Assembly: GCA_025716815.1 (NCBI GenBank)
Contig: JAIXMN010000025.1
Coordinates: 1 to 64,000, forward strand
Reading direction: 5' to 3'
From: Dichotomocladium elegans
Lineage: Eukaryota > Mucoromycota > Mucoromycetes > Mucorales > Lichtheimiaceae
DNA: 64,000 nt
The position numbers and the translations under genes were made by a program. Under the pieces are notes generated by a model that was not told the origin of the DNA, did not search any database, and saw only the letters and a list, made by a program, of their open reading frames with translations. Positions 1 to 11,393 of the stretch are shown here, in pieces. Every line of letters starts with the position of its first letter. The first letter of the stretch is position 1.

Positions 1-790
1 TGCTGTGAGAGCACAAGCAGGCCATACCATGACATACATCCAAGCATACTGAGATTAACAATACGTTGAGTTGCGACCTCGACATCTGCAGGCGTCCCTT
101 CCTTGGACTACGCAACCGGACGCCCCATGTTTTCTAGAAACCCACTTTCGTCAACAAAAACACACTTTCTCTTGAAATCTATGCCGTCCTCCAATAGTTG
201 CTGGACAAATTGACGGCGTGCTTCAAAAGTATCTTTAGAGTTATGTTCGGCCACCTTTGGTTGGGCACGTGTGAGTGTAAACGAAGTTTATTCGTAATAT
301 GTCGATAAACGCTTGACTGGTTAATCGTCCAACCGTCGAAGGCTTCGCAAAGCTCCTCCGTTGCATCTTTGACGATGCAGGTTGGATGTCCCTCTACATA
401 CGCCTTAAGGAACTGCGAGTGCTCGTCGTTAAGTGTCACATTGTTTTGCTTCGATTTTAGTTCTGAAGCAGTCTCATATCCGGGCAAAGTTGTGCCTCCA
501 TTCTCTTTCCACTGCTTATTGAACTTGTATGCCGCCGAAGAATCAATACCAGCCTCTTTGGCAGCAGTCTTAACCTTCCTCTTTTTATTTTGAATCAAGC
601 TAATTAAACCGCCTCACTTGTGCAGACTTGTTCTTTGTAGGCGTCCACACAAGAGCAGGATCGGCGGCTAGACCAAGCTCGCTCTCCTCCATCGAAACAT
701 CAGGCGCAGTTTTGATGAATTGTCTTCATCTTCTGACATCGAATCGTCGGAGAGATGCTCCAACTTATGGAGCGATTTGATGAAGCACCA
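1..790 (-). pseudogene. Tc1/mariner-type transposase relic (left-edge copy)
   Basis: Read on the minus strand, 598-179 encodes about 139 residues with a helix-turn-helix region (KTAAKEAGIDSSAAYKFNKQ) followed by a second DNA-binding-like segment (INQSSVYRHITNKLRL). Upstream, about 600-700, the same protein continues in another phase behind a TAG stop. Downstream, about 200-120, another phase gives FVDESGF, the first catalytic Asp motif of Tc1/mariner DDE transposases. The rest of the catalytic domain lies beyond the window edge. With at least one stop and one frameshift this copy is dead. It is a different family from the copies at 2.5-9 kb and 25-31 kb: the N-terminal sequence does not match them. 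Confidence 0.75.
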
Positions 791-1524
791 TGTCGCGGTA
801 TGTCGTCTGTCTCACTCACAGGTCCGTCACGAAATAATCGCCTGAAAGCTGGTAATGATAAAACGTAGAAGGTTGCATTGCGTCAAACTTTAGAAAAGAA
901 GGGACCGGAGAAAAAGGCAAAAGAAAAAACACCATCTTTGCGTTATTCATAAAGAGGCCCAACCGTTTTGATAGATGAGAGGACGCCATAGCTATTGTAA
1001 TTAGAAAAAACCACAAGTAATTATAACAGCTTTAAAGCGCTTTTTTTGTGATGTACATTGATGACATCCCTTGTTTTCGGAATGAGTTCCTGGACAATTA
1101 TATTGATCAATGGAAAATTACACTGACAACCCTGAAATTATATCGACCGCTGAGACTGTAGGTTCGCGGAGTCAAAAATGGATTCGCACTCCCCAAAAAG
1201 TGGATTTTAAACGCAAAACACTATCGATGCGCGGGATAGAAAGGGAGGTGGGGGCCAAGATTGGTCAACATCGGAGCACGCGTGGCATCACCATCTATCC
1301 CCTCTCTTAACCGGAAGGTAAAGTATTTAGTTTAATGGCTACATGAACCCAAGGCGCCCCACAAGGATGGGGATGGATACGATGCGATGGGACGGGACGG
1401 ATGGATGGATGGATGGATGAGGGGCGGGGATGAAGGGAGGGAATTTTTGATTTCACTAAATTTGAGCCCGACCTGTTCGTTTTTTTTACTCTTTCTCTTT
1501 TCTTTCTTTCTTATCTGTTTAGTC
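791..1524. promoter_or_regulatory. Intergenic region and likely promoter/5' leader of the Ran gene
   Basis: No convincing gene. It contains a GGAT microsatellite at about 1397-1420, a GC-rich purine stretch, and a pyrimidine-rich tract (about 1478-1520) ending in TTTAG just before the Ran ATG, so a 5'-leader intron ending at 1522 is possible. Two short open frames here (816-1016 minus, 1110-1310 plus) have no recognisable content. Promoter function is inferred from position only. Confidence 0.4.
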
Positions 1525-2465
<941 letters not shown>

Positions 2466-2539
2466 ACAAAGCAAAGAAAAGAAAATCAGTCATTGCTCAG
2501 TTTCCATAAAAAAGACAATAAACACCGTTTTCCCCAAAA

Positions 2540-3075
2540 TTGAAGTCGCATTTGACCAGGAACCTTTACGCGTGATGACAAAGCAAAGGTCGCATACACG
2601 GAGAAAAACGTCGCACAAGAAAAGCTTGGCAAACCATATGTATAAATACCAGTCGGGTTTTTGCCCCTATGAGTTGTTTGCTTTTATATTCATTTTACAT
2701 TCTGAAATGAGCAGTCTATTTTTTTTTACTACGACGGTCAAGGCCATGGTGCTGATGAGCATGGCTGTCCTGAATTATGGACTATGCACTCTCTTCAAGC
2801 TGTTTGCTGCCACGCTGAAAATATGCGTAAACTATGTCGCAGGGGTAACCCTGATCTTGTTGCTACGCATATCTCCAAGCCAAAGGGTTCAGATGAAAGA
2901 AGCAGGCTTTAAAGACGGCGATGTACATAATGTAAACTGACAAAGATAAGGGCTATGATCATGCAGCGCAGCAATGAGCATTACAGTATGAAGAGGAACT
3001 GAAAACAAATTTAAGAGATGAACGTCCACATACATCAGTGAAGAGCGTAAGAGTGTTATTTTAGATTGCGGTTGA
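2540..3075 (+). pseudogene. Tc1/mariner copy A: left end and N-terminal transposase half
   Basis: This stretch matches, over most of its length, the starts of the elements at 25627 (+), 30946 (-) and 8865 (-): an AAGTCGCA-type end, a TTTACGCGTGATGACAAA segment, then TACATTCTGAAATGAGCA followed by the transposase start. Reading frames are broken throughout; only short blocks such as RVQMKEAG survive. Homology stops just after the codons for a LNEEHK-like motif (about 3035-3070), the same place where copies C and D are broken. Its right end may be the block at 4255-4605. The AATAAA and promoter-like bits of the element lie within 200 bp of the Ran stop, so it could contribute to Ran 3' processing (inference). 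Confidence 0.7.
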
Positions 3076-3084
3076 TACAACATT

Positions 3085-3150
3085 CATAAGGCAGGCCGCG
3101 AATGATGTGTATAAAACTGAGGCAAGCGGCAAGATCTCGGTTCCATATCC
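3085..3150 (-). pseudogene. Fragment of a second Fanzor gene (RuvC-III region)
   Basis: On the minus strand this reads WNRDLAACLSFIHIIRGLP, matching WNRDLAAALNMHHIFRGLR of the larger Fanzor relic at 5351-7544, including the catalytic Asp of the RuvC-III motif. Nucleotide similarity is also visible around GATCYCGGTTCCATA. Further upstream (3150-3850, minus) I could not follow the protein with confidence; frames are heavily interrupted. It lies directly against the broken transposase half of copy A, in opposite orientation. A chance match is unlikely given 13-14 identities in about 18 residues next to homologous transposon sequence, but the fragment is short. Confidence 0.5.
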
Positions 3151-4254
3151 AACGCACTGGACTGTGTCCTTCGGTGCGCCGATGCAATTTTCGCTATGAA
3201 TTTCAAGCCTCAAAAGAATGTGTAAAGGACATTGGATCTCGATTGCTGCTGCTGTTATCGCTGCCGAGGATTTAATACCATCCTGTTATCATGGTTCCAA
3301 GATCGTTGCAGAAAGTTTTGGCAAAGTGTTTTCTGTTTATAGGTGTATAACACGGGGAACATCTACGACGAGGTTGGAAACATTAAAAGCAGGCAAGTGG
3401 GCTGGTAAAAAGGCTGTCATGCGATCGGCGGAGCGGGGCTTGCTCTCGTACATAGTAGATATTGGTCTTTTGAAATATGTAATGTTCAGGATAAGAATTG
3501 AGAACAGGCTCAGGGCCTGCAAAGCCTTCCCCAAAACATTTGGTTGCTGCCCATGTTTATCATGCTAAGCTGTCGTCTACGAATTCCCATTGTAGCCTTT
3601 TGACCTCGAATTTCCAGCAAAGTATTGACGGCAAACCTGCGTGCTGACCGAAGCGCATGTTAATAGTATTGCTGTATGTTGTATTTATCTTACGGCCTTC
3701 ATATATCAAATGTTGCTGCGCCTACGGAAAATATGGCCTGATGTAATCTGCAGGTTGGAGGTATCCAGGCAATTACTCATTGATCAGAGCTCGGCTCCTG
3801 GCCGTGATGGCCGATCTAAATGCGCGTCTCTAGTATTCCATTAACGAGAGACATACTTCAGAAAAAAAATAAGGCGGTTCAAGACGACGATCATAATATC
3901 GAATCTTTAATTGCTTTGAAGCCCGTTTAGGAGGACGTATTTTGAGGAGAATGCGAGCATTGCTGTGTCATGGACAATGTCGACCACCTCCAGTAACCGC
4001 TGATGATGCTCTTCTCGCCAACCGGTGCTACGAATGGTAGACGTCACCGAGAGGATCTAGTCACCGATATCGCGAGTGCTGGAAACACTCATAGTTGATG
4101 TAGCGGGTGCAGACATGTCTGTATCGGGATAACTTCTTAATATTTCAGTTTCTGGAGTCTAAGAGCCATCTCCAGCGATTGTGTCATACAAAACATAAAA
4201 CTTAAAAAAAAGCCTCTGTGTTAGCTAAAGCATAAGTGATGGAAGACATGTAGG

Positions 4255-4605
4255 TGATCCTTGATTCCTATATATAATGGACAGTTGAGCAATGCCGATC
4301 ATCGGTTCCATGGTCTTTTCCGGTATGATCACCGCAATACTAAGTTATTAGATTTGCAATCTAACATCCACTATGCTTTGTAGATTAACCAATAGTACCT
4401 GTACTTGATGAGCCATGGGAAAAAGGAAAGATCCTGGGTACCCTTCCGCTACTTTTCATTGTCGCCTCCGGTCCCATTCCAATCCTTTCATTCCTTTAGC
4501 TGCCGCTTCTGGTCCCACTCCACTCCCTTTATTCTGTTTCGCCGCTGACGCTGGCCTCTGATACGACAACTTTATACAATTCTATGCGTATCTTGAAAAA
4601 TAATC
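4255..4605 (+). mobile_element. Right end of the Tc1/mariner family (copy A), plus orientation
   Basis: This block matches the reverse complement of 29205-29640 (copy E): shared landmarks are CCTTGATT-CCTATA, CCGGTATGATC, ACATCC-CT, TAGATTAACCAA, TTGATGAGCCATGG, CCCTTCCG and finally ATACGACAACTTTATACA-ATTCTATGCG. Between the last two landmarks the hairpin region of copy E is replaced by two imperfect units of about 39 bp (4463-4540) plus a partial third. The orientation makes it the outer right end of an element that began at about 2540. The sequence between 4606 and 5100 shows no gene and no clear repeat. Confidence 0.65.
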
Positions 4606-5276
4606 AAGACCATTTCCCGAAATGCTGTTTTGGTGCAAGGAAATCGTACTACCATCACCCGTCACCAAAGGCTCTCAGTTTGACTATCCCTACGCCGTAA
4701 CTGAGATCGTCCGCAGGCTAGGCAAAAGTATCACCGCGCGTTAACGAAGTGTCTACCAGCATCTATGATTGAAAGCCGAGGTATACGCCATACGTGAGTT
4801 CCTAGCGCATGGTGTAAAACTAATGAATCCGCCCAATCACTGAGTCTATTCGAAATGGGTATTTGATGTATCAAACTTCAAGTGCCCTCCAGAGGTTCGC
4901 AAAAAAAAGATAGTAAGAATACATTCAGATGATGCCGGTCTGGGTCACGATTTACTTGGCATACGGTTCCGGTAAGCTAGCAGTAAATTAAAATGCTAAT
5001 CCTATTTTGGCGACTCTGCTTTGCGCTCCTTTGACTTACCAAATCGGCTCCTATTTTATATACTCACATATACTTTATTTTCAAAATAAATGTCGTAAAC
5101 AAGATAAAATAATATCGTGCAAAATACAAGAAAAATGTCGCATAGAATTATATAAATTTGTCGTATCAATAGGTAAAAAGATTTCGCATCCATGGATGAA
5201 ACCCTGTTAGTCAGCAGAAAACACTACGCCTTCTCCAATCCCGTTGACTTACAACACACCGTCCGTCCAAAGGAAG

Positions 5277-5331
5277 GGGGCTTGCCCCGAAGGGCTATGG
5301 TTATCCTGGGTGCGTCAGCGATAACTGACGC
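5277..5331. ncRNA. Candidate structured RNA at the 3' side of the Fanzor gene
   Basis: Two hairpins lie between the Fanzor stop and the element end: GCCC-CGAA-GGGC (5284-5295) and GCGTCAG-CGATAA-CTGACGC (5312-5331). An overlapping GGGG-CTTG-CCCC hairpin starts at 5277. The matching block of copy E (29362-29414) keeps the CGAA and CGATAA loops while the stems change on both sides (see that entry). TnpB and Fanzor guide RNAs come from exactly this place, the gene's 3' end running to the element's right end, so a Fanzor guide-RNA scaffold, transcribed from the minus strand, is the leading explanation. A DNA-level hairpin bound by transposase is the alternative. Confidence 0.5.
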
Positions 5332-5350
5332 GGAAAATTCTTGGTTGGGG

Positions 5351-7544
5351 TTACGGTCGTCTCGACCCGCCAGAGCGTGCACCTCGTGGCCTTCCTGGCC
5401 ATGCCCGTCGTGGTGTCACGCTGTGCTGCTCTGGCTCAGGTGAGTGTGGTCTTCCACCAGCTGCGGACGCTTGTGCAGCATTTCTTCTCTGGAACCTTGC
5501 TGGGATGATACCATCTTCCCGAAGACCCCGGAAGATATGATGCATGTTGAGAGCCGCCGCCAGATCCCGGTTCCATAACCTTGGTTGACAAACACCCTCT
5601 GCCATGCCTGCTGTACAGTTTGATTTGTGCATCTATTAAAACATCAAAATATTAAAATCTTTTTGGAAATACAACACAACATGCCCGTCCTTCATACCGT
5701 AGCAGGCCATGGCAGATCGTGAGCGGATTGTCGGGTCGTCGATATGGGCGTGGATTAGGAACCATTTTAAAGGTAGCAAGGCTTTCATTGTCACATATAG
5801 GGCAGCACTTGCTTGTCTTGTACTCGTCGATCAAATAAATATTGCAATTGTTCTTCTTCAACAGCCGCCGGAAGCCGACACCACGGATAGGCTCGTGATA
5901 TCTTGTGCGGCGCAGACCCATTTCCCATCACGAAAACGGACCTACTGCCAAACTTCTCATTCAAAGAGTCGAGAAGCGTTTCATCTGCTTGCTGCTTCTT
6001 GTAAAACGCTGACAGGCGAAGTTTTCGAAAAAGAAATTGTTGGTTCGGGTGGTTCGTAGTGGTTGTCGCGTAGAAAGACTTGAGAACTACAGAGACCCGG
6101 TTCTTGGCGGCGAGGTATCCGTCGTAGTTGGGCACGGAAAGCGTATGACTTTGAGATTGGGATAGATACTGCTCAGCCAACGCGACCTCGGGTCGCTCTA
6201 ACTTAGAGTCGTTCTCGGAGTCTGCGGTACCGTTTGGTCTTGCGTGTATGATCTTGAAGCTGCTTCGTATATCGGAAGGTCTGGTCGTTGTCGAGTGAAG
6301 AATTCTCATGAACGCAATACAACAGGTCCCTTCTGCCAGGATCAATAGTGACCCATTGTCCTCTATAGTCTTCGTTCCGGACTATCTGTGGGATGACGTA
6401 CTCGATATCTTCGCTCTGGATGCCAAATCTCTGTCCGAAACCCGATTGAAGGCCATTTGTCTTCTTGAACACAGTAACACCGACGCCATCAGTGTGAATA
6501 GTCCCACGGAATTGGAGCAGCTCGGATTCTTGGGGTTTGAAAGCTCTTGATTTCAGGTTTACAACACGTCTCCAGTATTCCATATTGCTTGTGTGGGATT
6601 CCATTTTGCAGCCCAGAATATGGTAGCAAAGGATTTTCGTATCAATCTCCATGTAGCATGGTGACCACGAGCGATGAAGTGGAAAACAGTTGAATCCGCG
6701 TATTCCGTTCTGTTGACAAACACGTGCAAGCTGGAAGAAGGCGTTGAAATGCTTAACAGGATTGGCCTTGGCGTCGTAATAGATACTCTGGTGTTGGAAT
6801 TGGTGGTTTCGGGGGTAAGCGTTTAAAACAGGCTGTAGGATATCGTATGCTTCCCGAAGAAATCCAGGTTTGGCATTAATGCCTTCCCTCAAAACACCTC
6901 GACGGGCAATTGCTAGCTTGAATCCTGTGGCATGCCGGGTGATGGTTTCATAAAGGTCCTGGCGTACTTGATCGGGGCTTAGGCCCTGTGCGATTAACTC
7001 TCGCTTGCGGTCGGCTTTTCGCTGACGAAGATTCAGGATGACATTGATGACACGCCGAAGGTGTTGTCCGAACCGCATGTGGACATTATTCACGTAAGCA
7101 GTATAAATCTTGGTGCCTTCATAAGAAGAACATTGCTGGGAATAAGGGAACGCAGGCCTGTCGTATCCGGATATCCGAAGGTACTCATCCTTGTGGCGAT
7201 TAATTAGTTCTCGGATGCGGGCAGTTTAGCCTTCGGGTGCGGCGTTCGGCTTTGTTAACCATGGAGAGCCAAACTTCTGAAAAGAACTTCTCCGTGATGT
7301 TTTCCTGGATGTTAAAATTTGGATCGCGCGCTGCCTCGTTGATGAAAATATATTTGGCGAACGCGTACGCCTGTGTTGTGGTGTTGTGGACAAGGTCGAC
7401 CAACTGATACAGACGTTCACGGTACTGCTGTCGCCAGCCGATGCCCCATATGGACGATTTCACCCCAATTATACGGCCAGTGCGGTCAATGTTGTGGCCA
7501 GTGCGCATGCCTTCGGGAATGACGGGGCGGTGGGGTTGGGCCAT
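5351..7544 (-). pseudogene. Fanzor (eukaryotic TnpB-like RNA-guided nuclease) pseudogene
   Basis: Fanzor proteins are transposon-encoded, RNA-guided DNA nucleases with a split RuvC domain. From ATG 7544 (MAQPHRPVIPEGM) the protein runs through a basic helical N-terminal half, RuvC-I (WVTIDPGRRDLLYCV, about 6345-6300), a RuvC-II-side block (FVMGN, then GVGFRRLLKKNNCNIYLIDE, about 5920-5820), the zinc ribbon start (YKTSKCCPICDN) and RuvC-III (WNRDLAAALNMHHIF, about 5575-5530), then a Pro/Arg-rich tail to 5351. The reading frame changes near 7225, 6215 and 5915 with no GT-AG introns to explain it, and near 5640 a short intron or another break is needed. The second zinc-ribbon half (HGLLRYEGRACC) is degenerate. 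So the gene is inactive but full-length in outline. No other family has this motif order. Confidence 0.85.
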
Positions 7545-7787
7545 TTGGTGGGTGAAGACCTAGGGTATATTATTTCTTAGTATCGCAGAGACGAGTATGA
7601 AAGCGGCCGTATTACCTTCAACCGTAAATGTGGTGCTGTGTTATTTTCTGTAGGATGTATGGGCTCTAGTTTTGTATGTGGATAATGGAAAGGGACAGTT
7701 TGCTTGAGCATCACTATTTAAAGTGTCAGCAATGATCCATCTCCACAGTGTTTTTCTTTTTCCCACTGGGTTCCTTAATGTGGTTTA

Positions 7788-7888
7788 ACAGTGGCCGCTC
7801 GTCACAGTGATATTCATTATAATGATAATTCATTATAGTGATGTGATTTCCTGGAACCGAGGGTATCACTATAAGGGGCGGCCACTGT
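7788..7888. repeat. Short MITE with GC-rich terminal inverted repeats
   Basis: About 101 bp flanked by ACAGTGGCCGC (7788-7798) and its exact inverse GCGGCCACTGT (7878-7888). The inside is AT-rich with ATTATAATGATAATTCATT-like palindromes and no coding potential. Ends of the CAGTnGC...ACTG type and an adjacent TA (7786-7787 and 7888-7889, offset by one base) are typical of pogo/Tc1-like elements. It sits between the transposase and Fanzor parts of the older element, so it is probably a later nested insertion. Confidence 0.7.
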
Positions 7889-8269
7889 ATCGACCTGAGG
7901 GCTGTCTGAAATCAACAATGAAATCCCAAACAATTCCAACAAGTAATTCCAAGAGACCATCTCAAGAATAATTCGATACATATCCGGCACTTGTGTAGTG
8001 CAGGAAGATTGTACTTCTTTTCGTACTCTCTCAGTCTCTTACAACGCAACAAAACACGACACTGCTGTCATCCTTATCCATACGTTCAGGAAGTGTAGGT
8101 ACACAATGATAACCAGCTTCGGAGTTACAGTCCCCAGGCTAAATGGCTCATTGAGACAGAGACAAGCACACTCCGATAGTTCTTTGTTCTTTCCAAGAAT
8201 AAACTTACTCTTCTCGATATAGGATCCTTTTGAGTACGGCTTTTTTTAGCGACAATTGCATTCTAGAAC

Positions 8270-8740
8270 AATAAATGCTCTTCATTGAGAATACACGATC
8301 GGCCTTCTGCTTCTACGTTTCTTTCAATGCTGTCAGGGTCCTTTTCTTACTGTAATGCCCATCGCTGTGCTGAACGAACATGGATTGCTAGCTGTTTTGC
8401 TGCAGTTGATGCACTCATTACTTCCTCAAACACCATTTTGAAAAATCTGGCTTTATCTTGGTCAGTGTACGCTGTGTACTGCGCTTGATCCCCGCTTCTT
8501 TTATCCGAATGTCTGGATCCTTTCGCTTGGGGAATCTTCGTGGCAGTAAGCTTAGGGTTATCTTTGCACGATATGCTACGCAGATATTCAGTGTAAAAAC
8601 AAACGGACTGAAGTGAGTACATTCCCTCATCAATGACATTGTCCATAGATTCAGGTCAGCCACGCTCATCAACGACATGATCTTGGCCATCGTTGTAAAA
8701 AAATAGATTGCTCATTTCAGAATGTAAAAGTTTATAAAGA
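8270..8740 (-). pseudogene. Tc1/mariner transposase, N-terminal half only (copy C)
   Basis: On the minus strand, two overlapping phases give YTAYTDQDKARFFKMVFEEV, ASTAAKQLAIHVRSAQRWAL (helix-turn-helix) and, near 8290, SCILNEEH. The same protein block is encoded at 25850-26140 (+) and 30800-30500 (-). It ends at LNEEH; the DDE half is absent. At least one frameshift separates the upstream SISCKDNPKLTATKIPQ part from the helix-turn-helix part. It belongs to the composite element described at 5105-8865. Confidence 0.75.
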
Positions 8741-8966
8741 GAAAGAGTCATAAGGATGAGATGGATTTGGGACATCTTTCCGTGTATGTATCTGACATTT
8801 GCTTTGTCATCACGCGTAAAGCTTTCTGGCAAAAATGCGATTTGTATTTTTGCGATCCTGCGACTTCAGAACTGGCAGGGTGCGACTTTGATTTTAAAAA
8901 ATAGTGTATACAAACGCTGCACTGGGGATGATACAATAATTATTACATTCTGGATGCGTGTTTTTA

Positions 8967-9592
<626 letters not shown>

Positions 9593-10003
9593 TCTACAAT
9601 AGCAATAACATGTCGGACGATGAGATGGATGGATGGATGGATACGGATTTCGTTGAGTGGGACCAAAGCTACCTTGTAAAGACGGCAACGAAGAGGAGGA
9701 TCCGACGCGAGGCCAACGCAGCCGACACATTTGTTCTGCCGCGGTGCCCGCCGCCAGACTACGAAGACCGCAGTTTTTTTCTTGGGCCTTTTTGCTCCCT
9801 TTCATATTCACAGTCCGCCATCTTCTCATGAATCCTCATCCCCCTCTCTTTTCACTCTTCTCAGGATGAGCTGCAAAGATAGTCGAAGGACAGATCCCCC
9901 TTCCCTCTTTTATTTCTTAGAGACACAGTCGAAAGCGAAGAGAAGATTATCGCTTTATTTCCACATGTGAGAAGGATGCGTCGCGTCTTTTTTTCTGTAT
10001 GCT
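9593..10003. promoter_or_regulatory. RPL40 upstream region
   Basis: About 410 bp without a gene between RPL40 and VMA3, both transcribed leftward. It holds an ATGG microsatellite (about 9622-9640), CT-rich tracts on the RPL40 coding strand, and presumably the VMA3 3' UTR. Open frames here are low-complexity and not convincing. Confidence 0.35.
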
Positions 10004-10770
10004 TTAAGCGCAGATGCTTTCGGAGCCAGAGGCCTTGGTATTCAAAATGAGCGCGACAATCAGTCCGTAAAGACCCAAGACTTCGGCAAAAATCAAGATA
10101 AGAATCTAAGAGAAAAATCGGGTCAGTGCAAAAACTTGAGAGTTGGATACCAAAAAAGCGTAGGAAGCTGATCTTATACCATGCCAACAAACATTCTGGG
10201 TTGCTGAGCGGTAGCGCGCACACCAGCATCACCGGTAATGCCAATAGCAATACCTGCTGCCAAGCAGGACAAGCCGACACTCAAACCAGCGCCAAACTGA
10301 ATAAAGCCACTGAACAAGGTTTGCTTCAGCGCAACTTTGTACGGCAGGGGAGGGGAGGTACAAATGAGCATCCAAGTACTACCATTTACGCCCCGTACAC
10401 ACACGCATCGTGTCGGCCTAATGCTTTTTTTCGCACTTACGTCCACTGGACAACATGACACTGACGACCACGCCATAGATACCCAAGATACCAGCCATGA
10501 CGACGGGGACAATGCATTTGATAAGCAAATCAGGTCGCAAAACGCCCATGGCAGAAAGGCCGACGCCCGATTTGGCAGTGCCGTACGCGGCGCCGAGACC
10601 TTACAGGAGAAAGACATATGTTACAAGACAGGGTTAAAACGAACGCGTATTTCTTACAGCTGAAAACAATAGCAGCAGTGCAGCCCATGGAGCCAAAGAA
10701 GGGAGCATAGACAGGACTATACCAACAAAGAAACAACGCGTCAATCTCTGCAAAGACGTTAAGGAGTATA

Positions 10771-10801
<31 letters not shown>

Positions 10802-10894
10802 TAAGCACTGGCAACGACTTTGGAACGATAAAGGTCGTCCTTTTCTTCACTTGAAATTGTCTTGCCCGCGGACTCTTTCTTACCAGTATTCCAT
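10004..10894 (-). CDS. VMA3: V-type H+-ATPase proteolipid subunit c
   Basis: Forms the rotating membrane ring of the vacuolar proton pump; four transmembrane helices, with the proton-binding Glu in helix 4 ([20 protein letters not shown]). Five exons on the minus strand: 10894-10884, 10716-10658, 10599-10441, 10334-10180, 10105-10004; the frame closes at 161 aa, the family size. N-terminus [12 protein letters not shown] and the repeats [13 protein letters not shown] and [14 protein letters not shown] are diagnostic. The 11-bp first exon was chosen because it supplies the Met and the Cys codon before [11 protein letters not shown] microsatellite (about 10775-10800) lies in intron 1. Subunits c' or c'' are less likely given the length and N-terminus. 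Confidence 0.95.
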
Positions 10895-11393
10895 TGTGAA
10901 CTAGTTAATGGGTCTCGCTGGATGGACCGGAAACTTTAGGGAGAAGCATGTTACGATTAGAAAACGAGATGGATGAGCTATTCATGCGTACGTGCACGTG
11001 GGTTAAGGATGTGAGAGGGCAATTCTTACTTAAATGAAAAGAAAAAGGCGCAAGTCAATGAGGGTGCTGCTCTCCTGCTTGCACGCTTGCACCCTTTTCT
11101 CCAGGTGCGATGGCGGACAACGAAAGGCATGACCTGTGACGTCTGCGGGTGGGGGGGAGGGCTAAGAGAGGAGAAACTGACGGGATCTGCAGGTCCAAGT
11201 AGTGAGATCAATCTTTAAATTGTGTGATACACAAACGTAGTTTTTTTTTAACAGAATGTCTAATGGAGGAGAGGTTGGTAAAATTACTAAGTGATAATAA
11301 CACTATATGGGAGGAGGCACAGGGAGATACAGGGGAATAAAGAACAGTGAAAAGAAGGAGTAGGAATATTCGTAGTTAAAGTTCGATTATTTT
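10895..11393. other. VMA3 upstream region / 3' flank of the SH3-SAM-PH-CH gene
   Basis: About 500 bp with no gene that I can support. It includes GGATGGA near the VMA3 start and a G-run (about 11150-11160). It probably contains the VMA3 promoter, read toward lower coordinates, and the downstream gene's 3' UTR. Confidence 0.3.

Larger units (their letters stand above)
5105..8865 (-). mobile_element. Composite Tc1/mariner-like element carrying a Fanzor gene (copy B/C), decayed
   Basis: Minus-strand order: left end near 8865 (AAGTCGCAGGATCGCAAAA, as in copies D and E), transposase N-terminal half (8740-8270), a gap with a nested MITE, the Fanzor relic (7544-5351), a hairpin-rich segment (5331-5277), and a right end (about 5220-5105) closely similar to the right end of copy E at 29208-29335. 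Both ends are thus shared with transposase-bearing elements and all parts point the same way, so Fanzor looks like cargo of this family, in line with published Fanzor-mariner associations. The element boundaries and the idea that the two halves form one unit are inference; no target-site duplication could be fixed. Confidence 0.6.
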
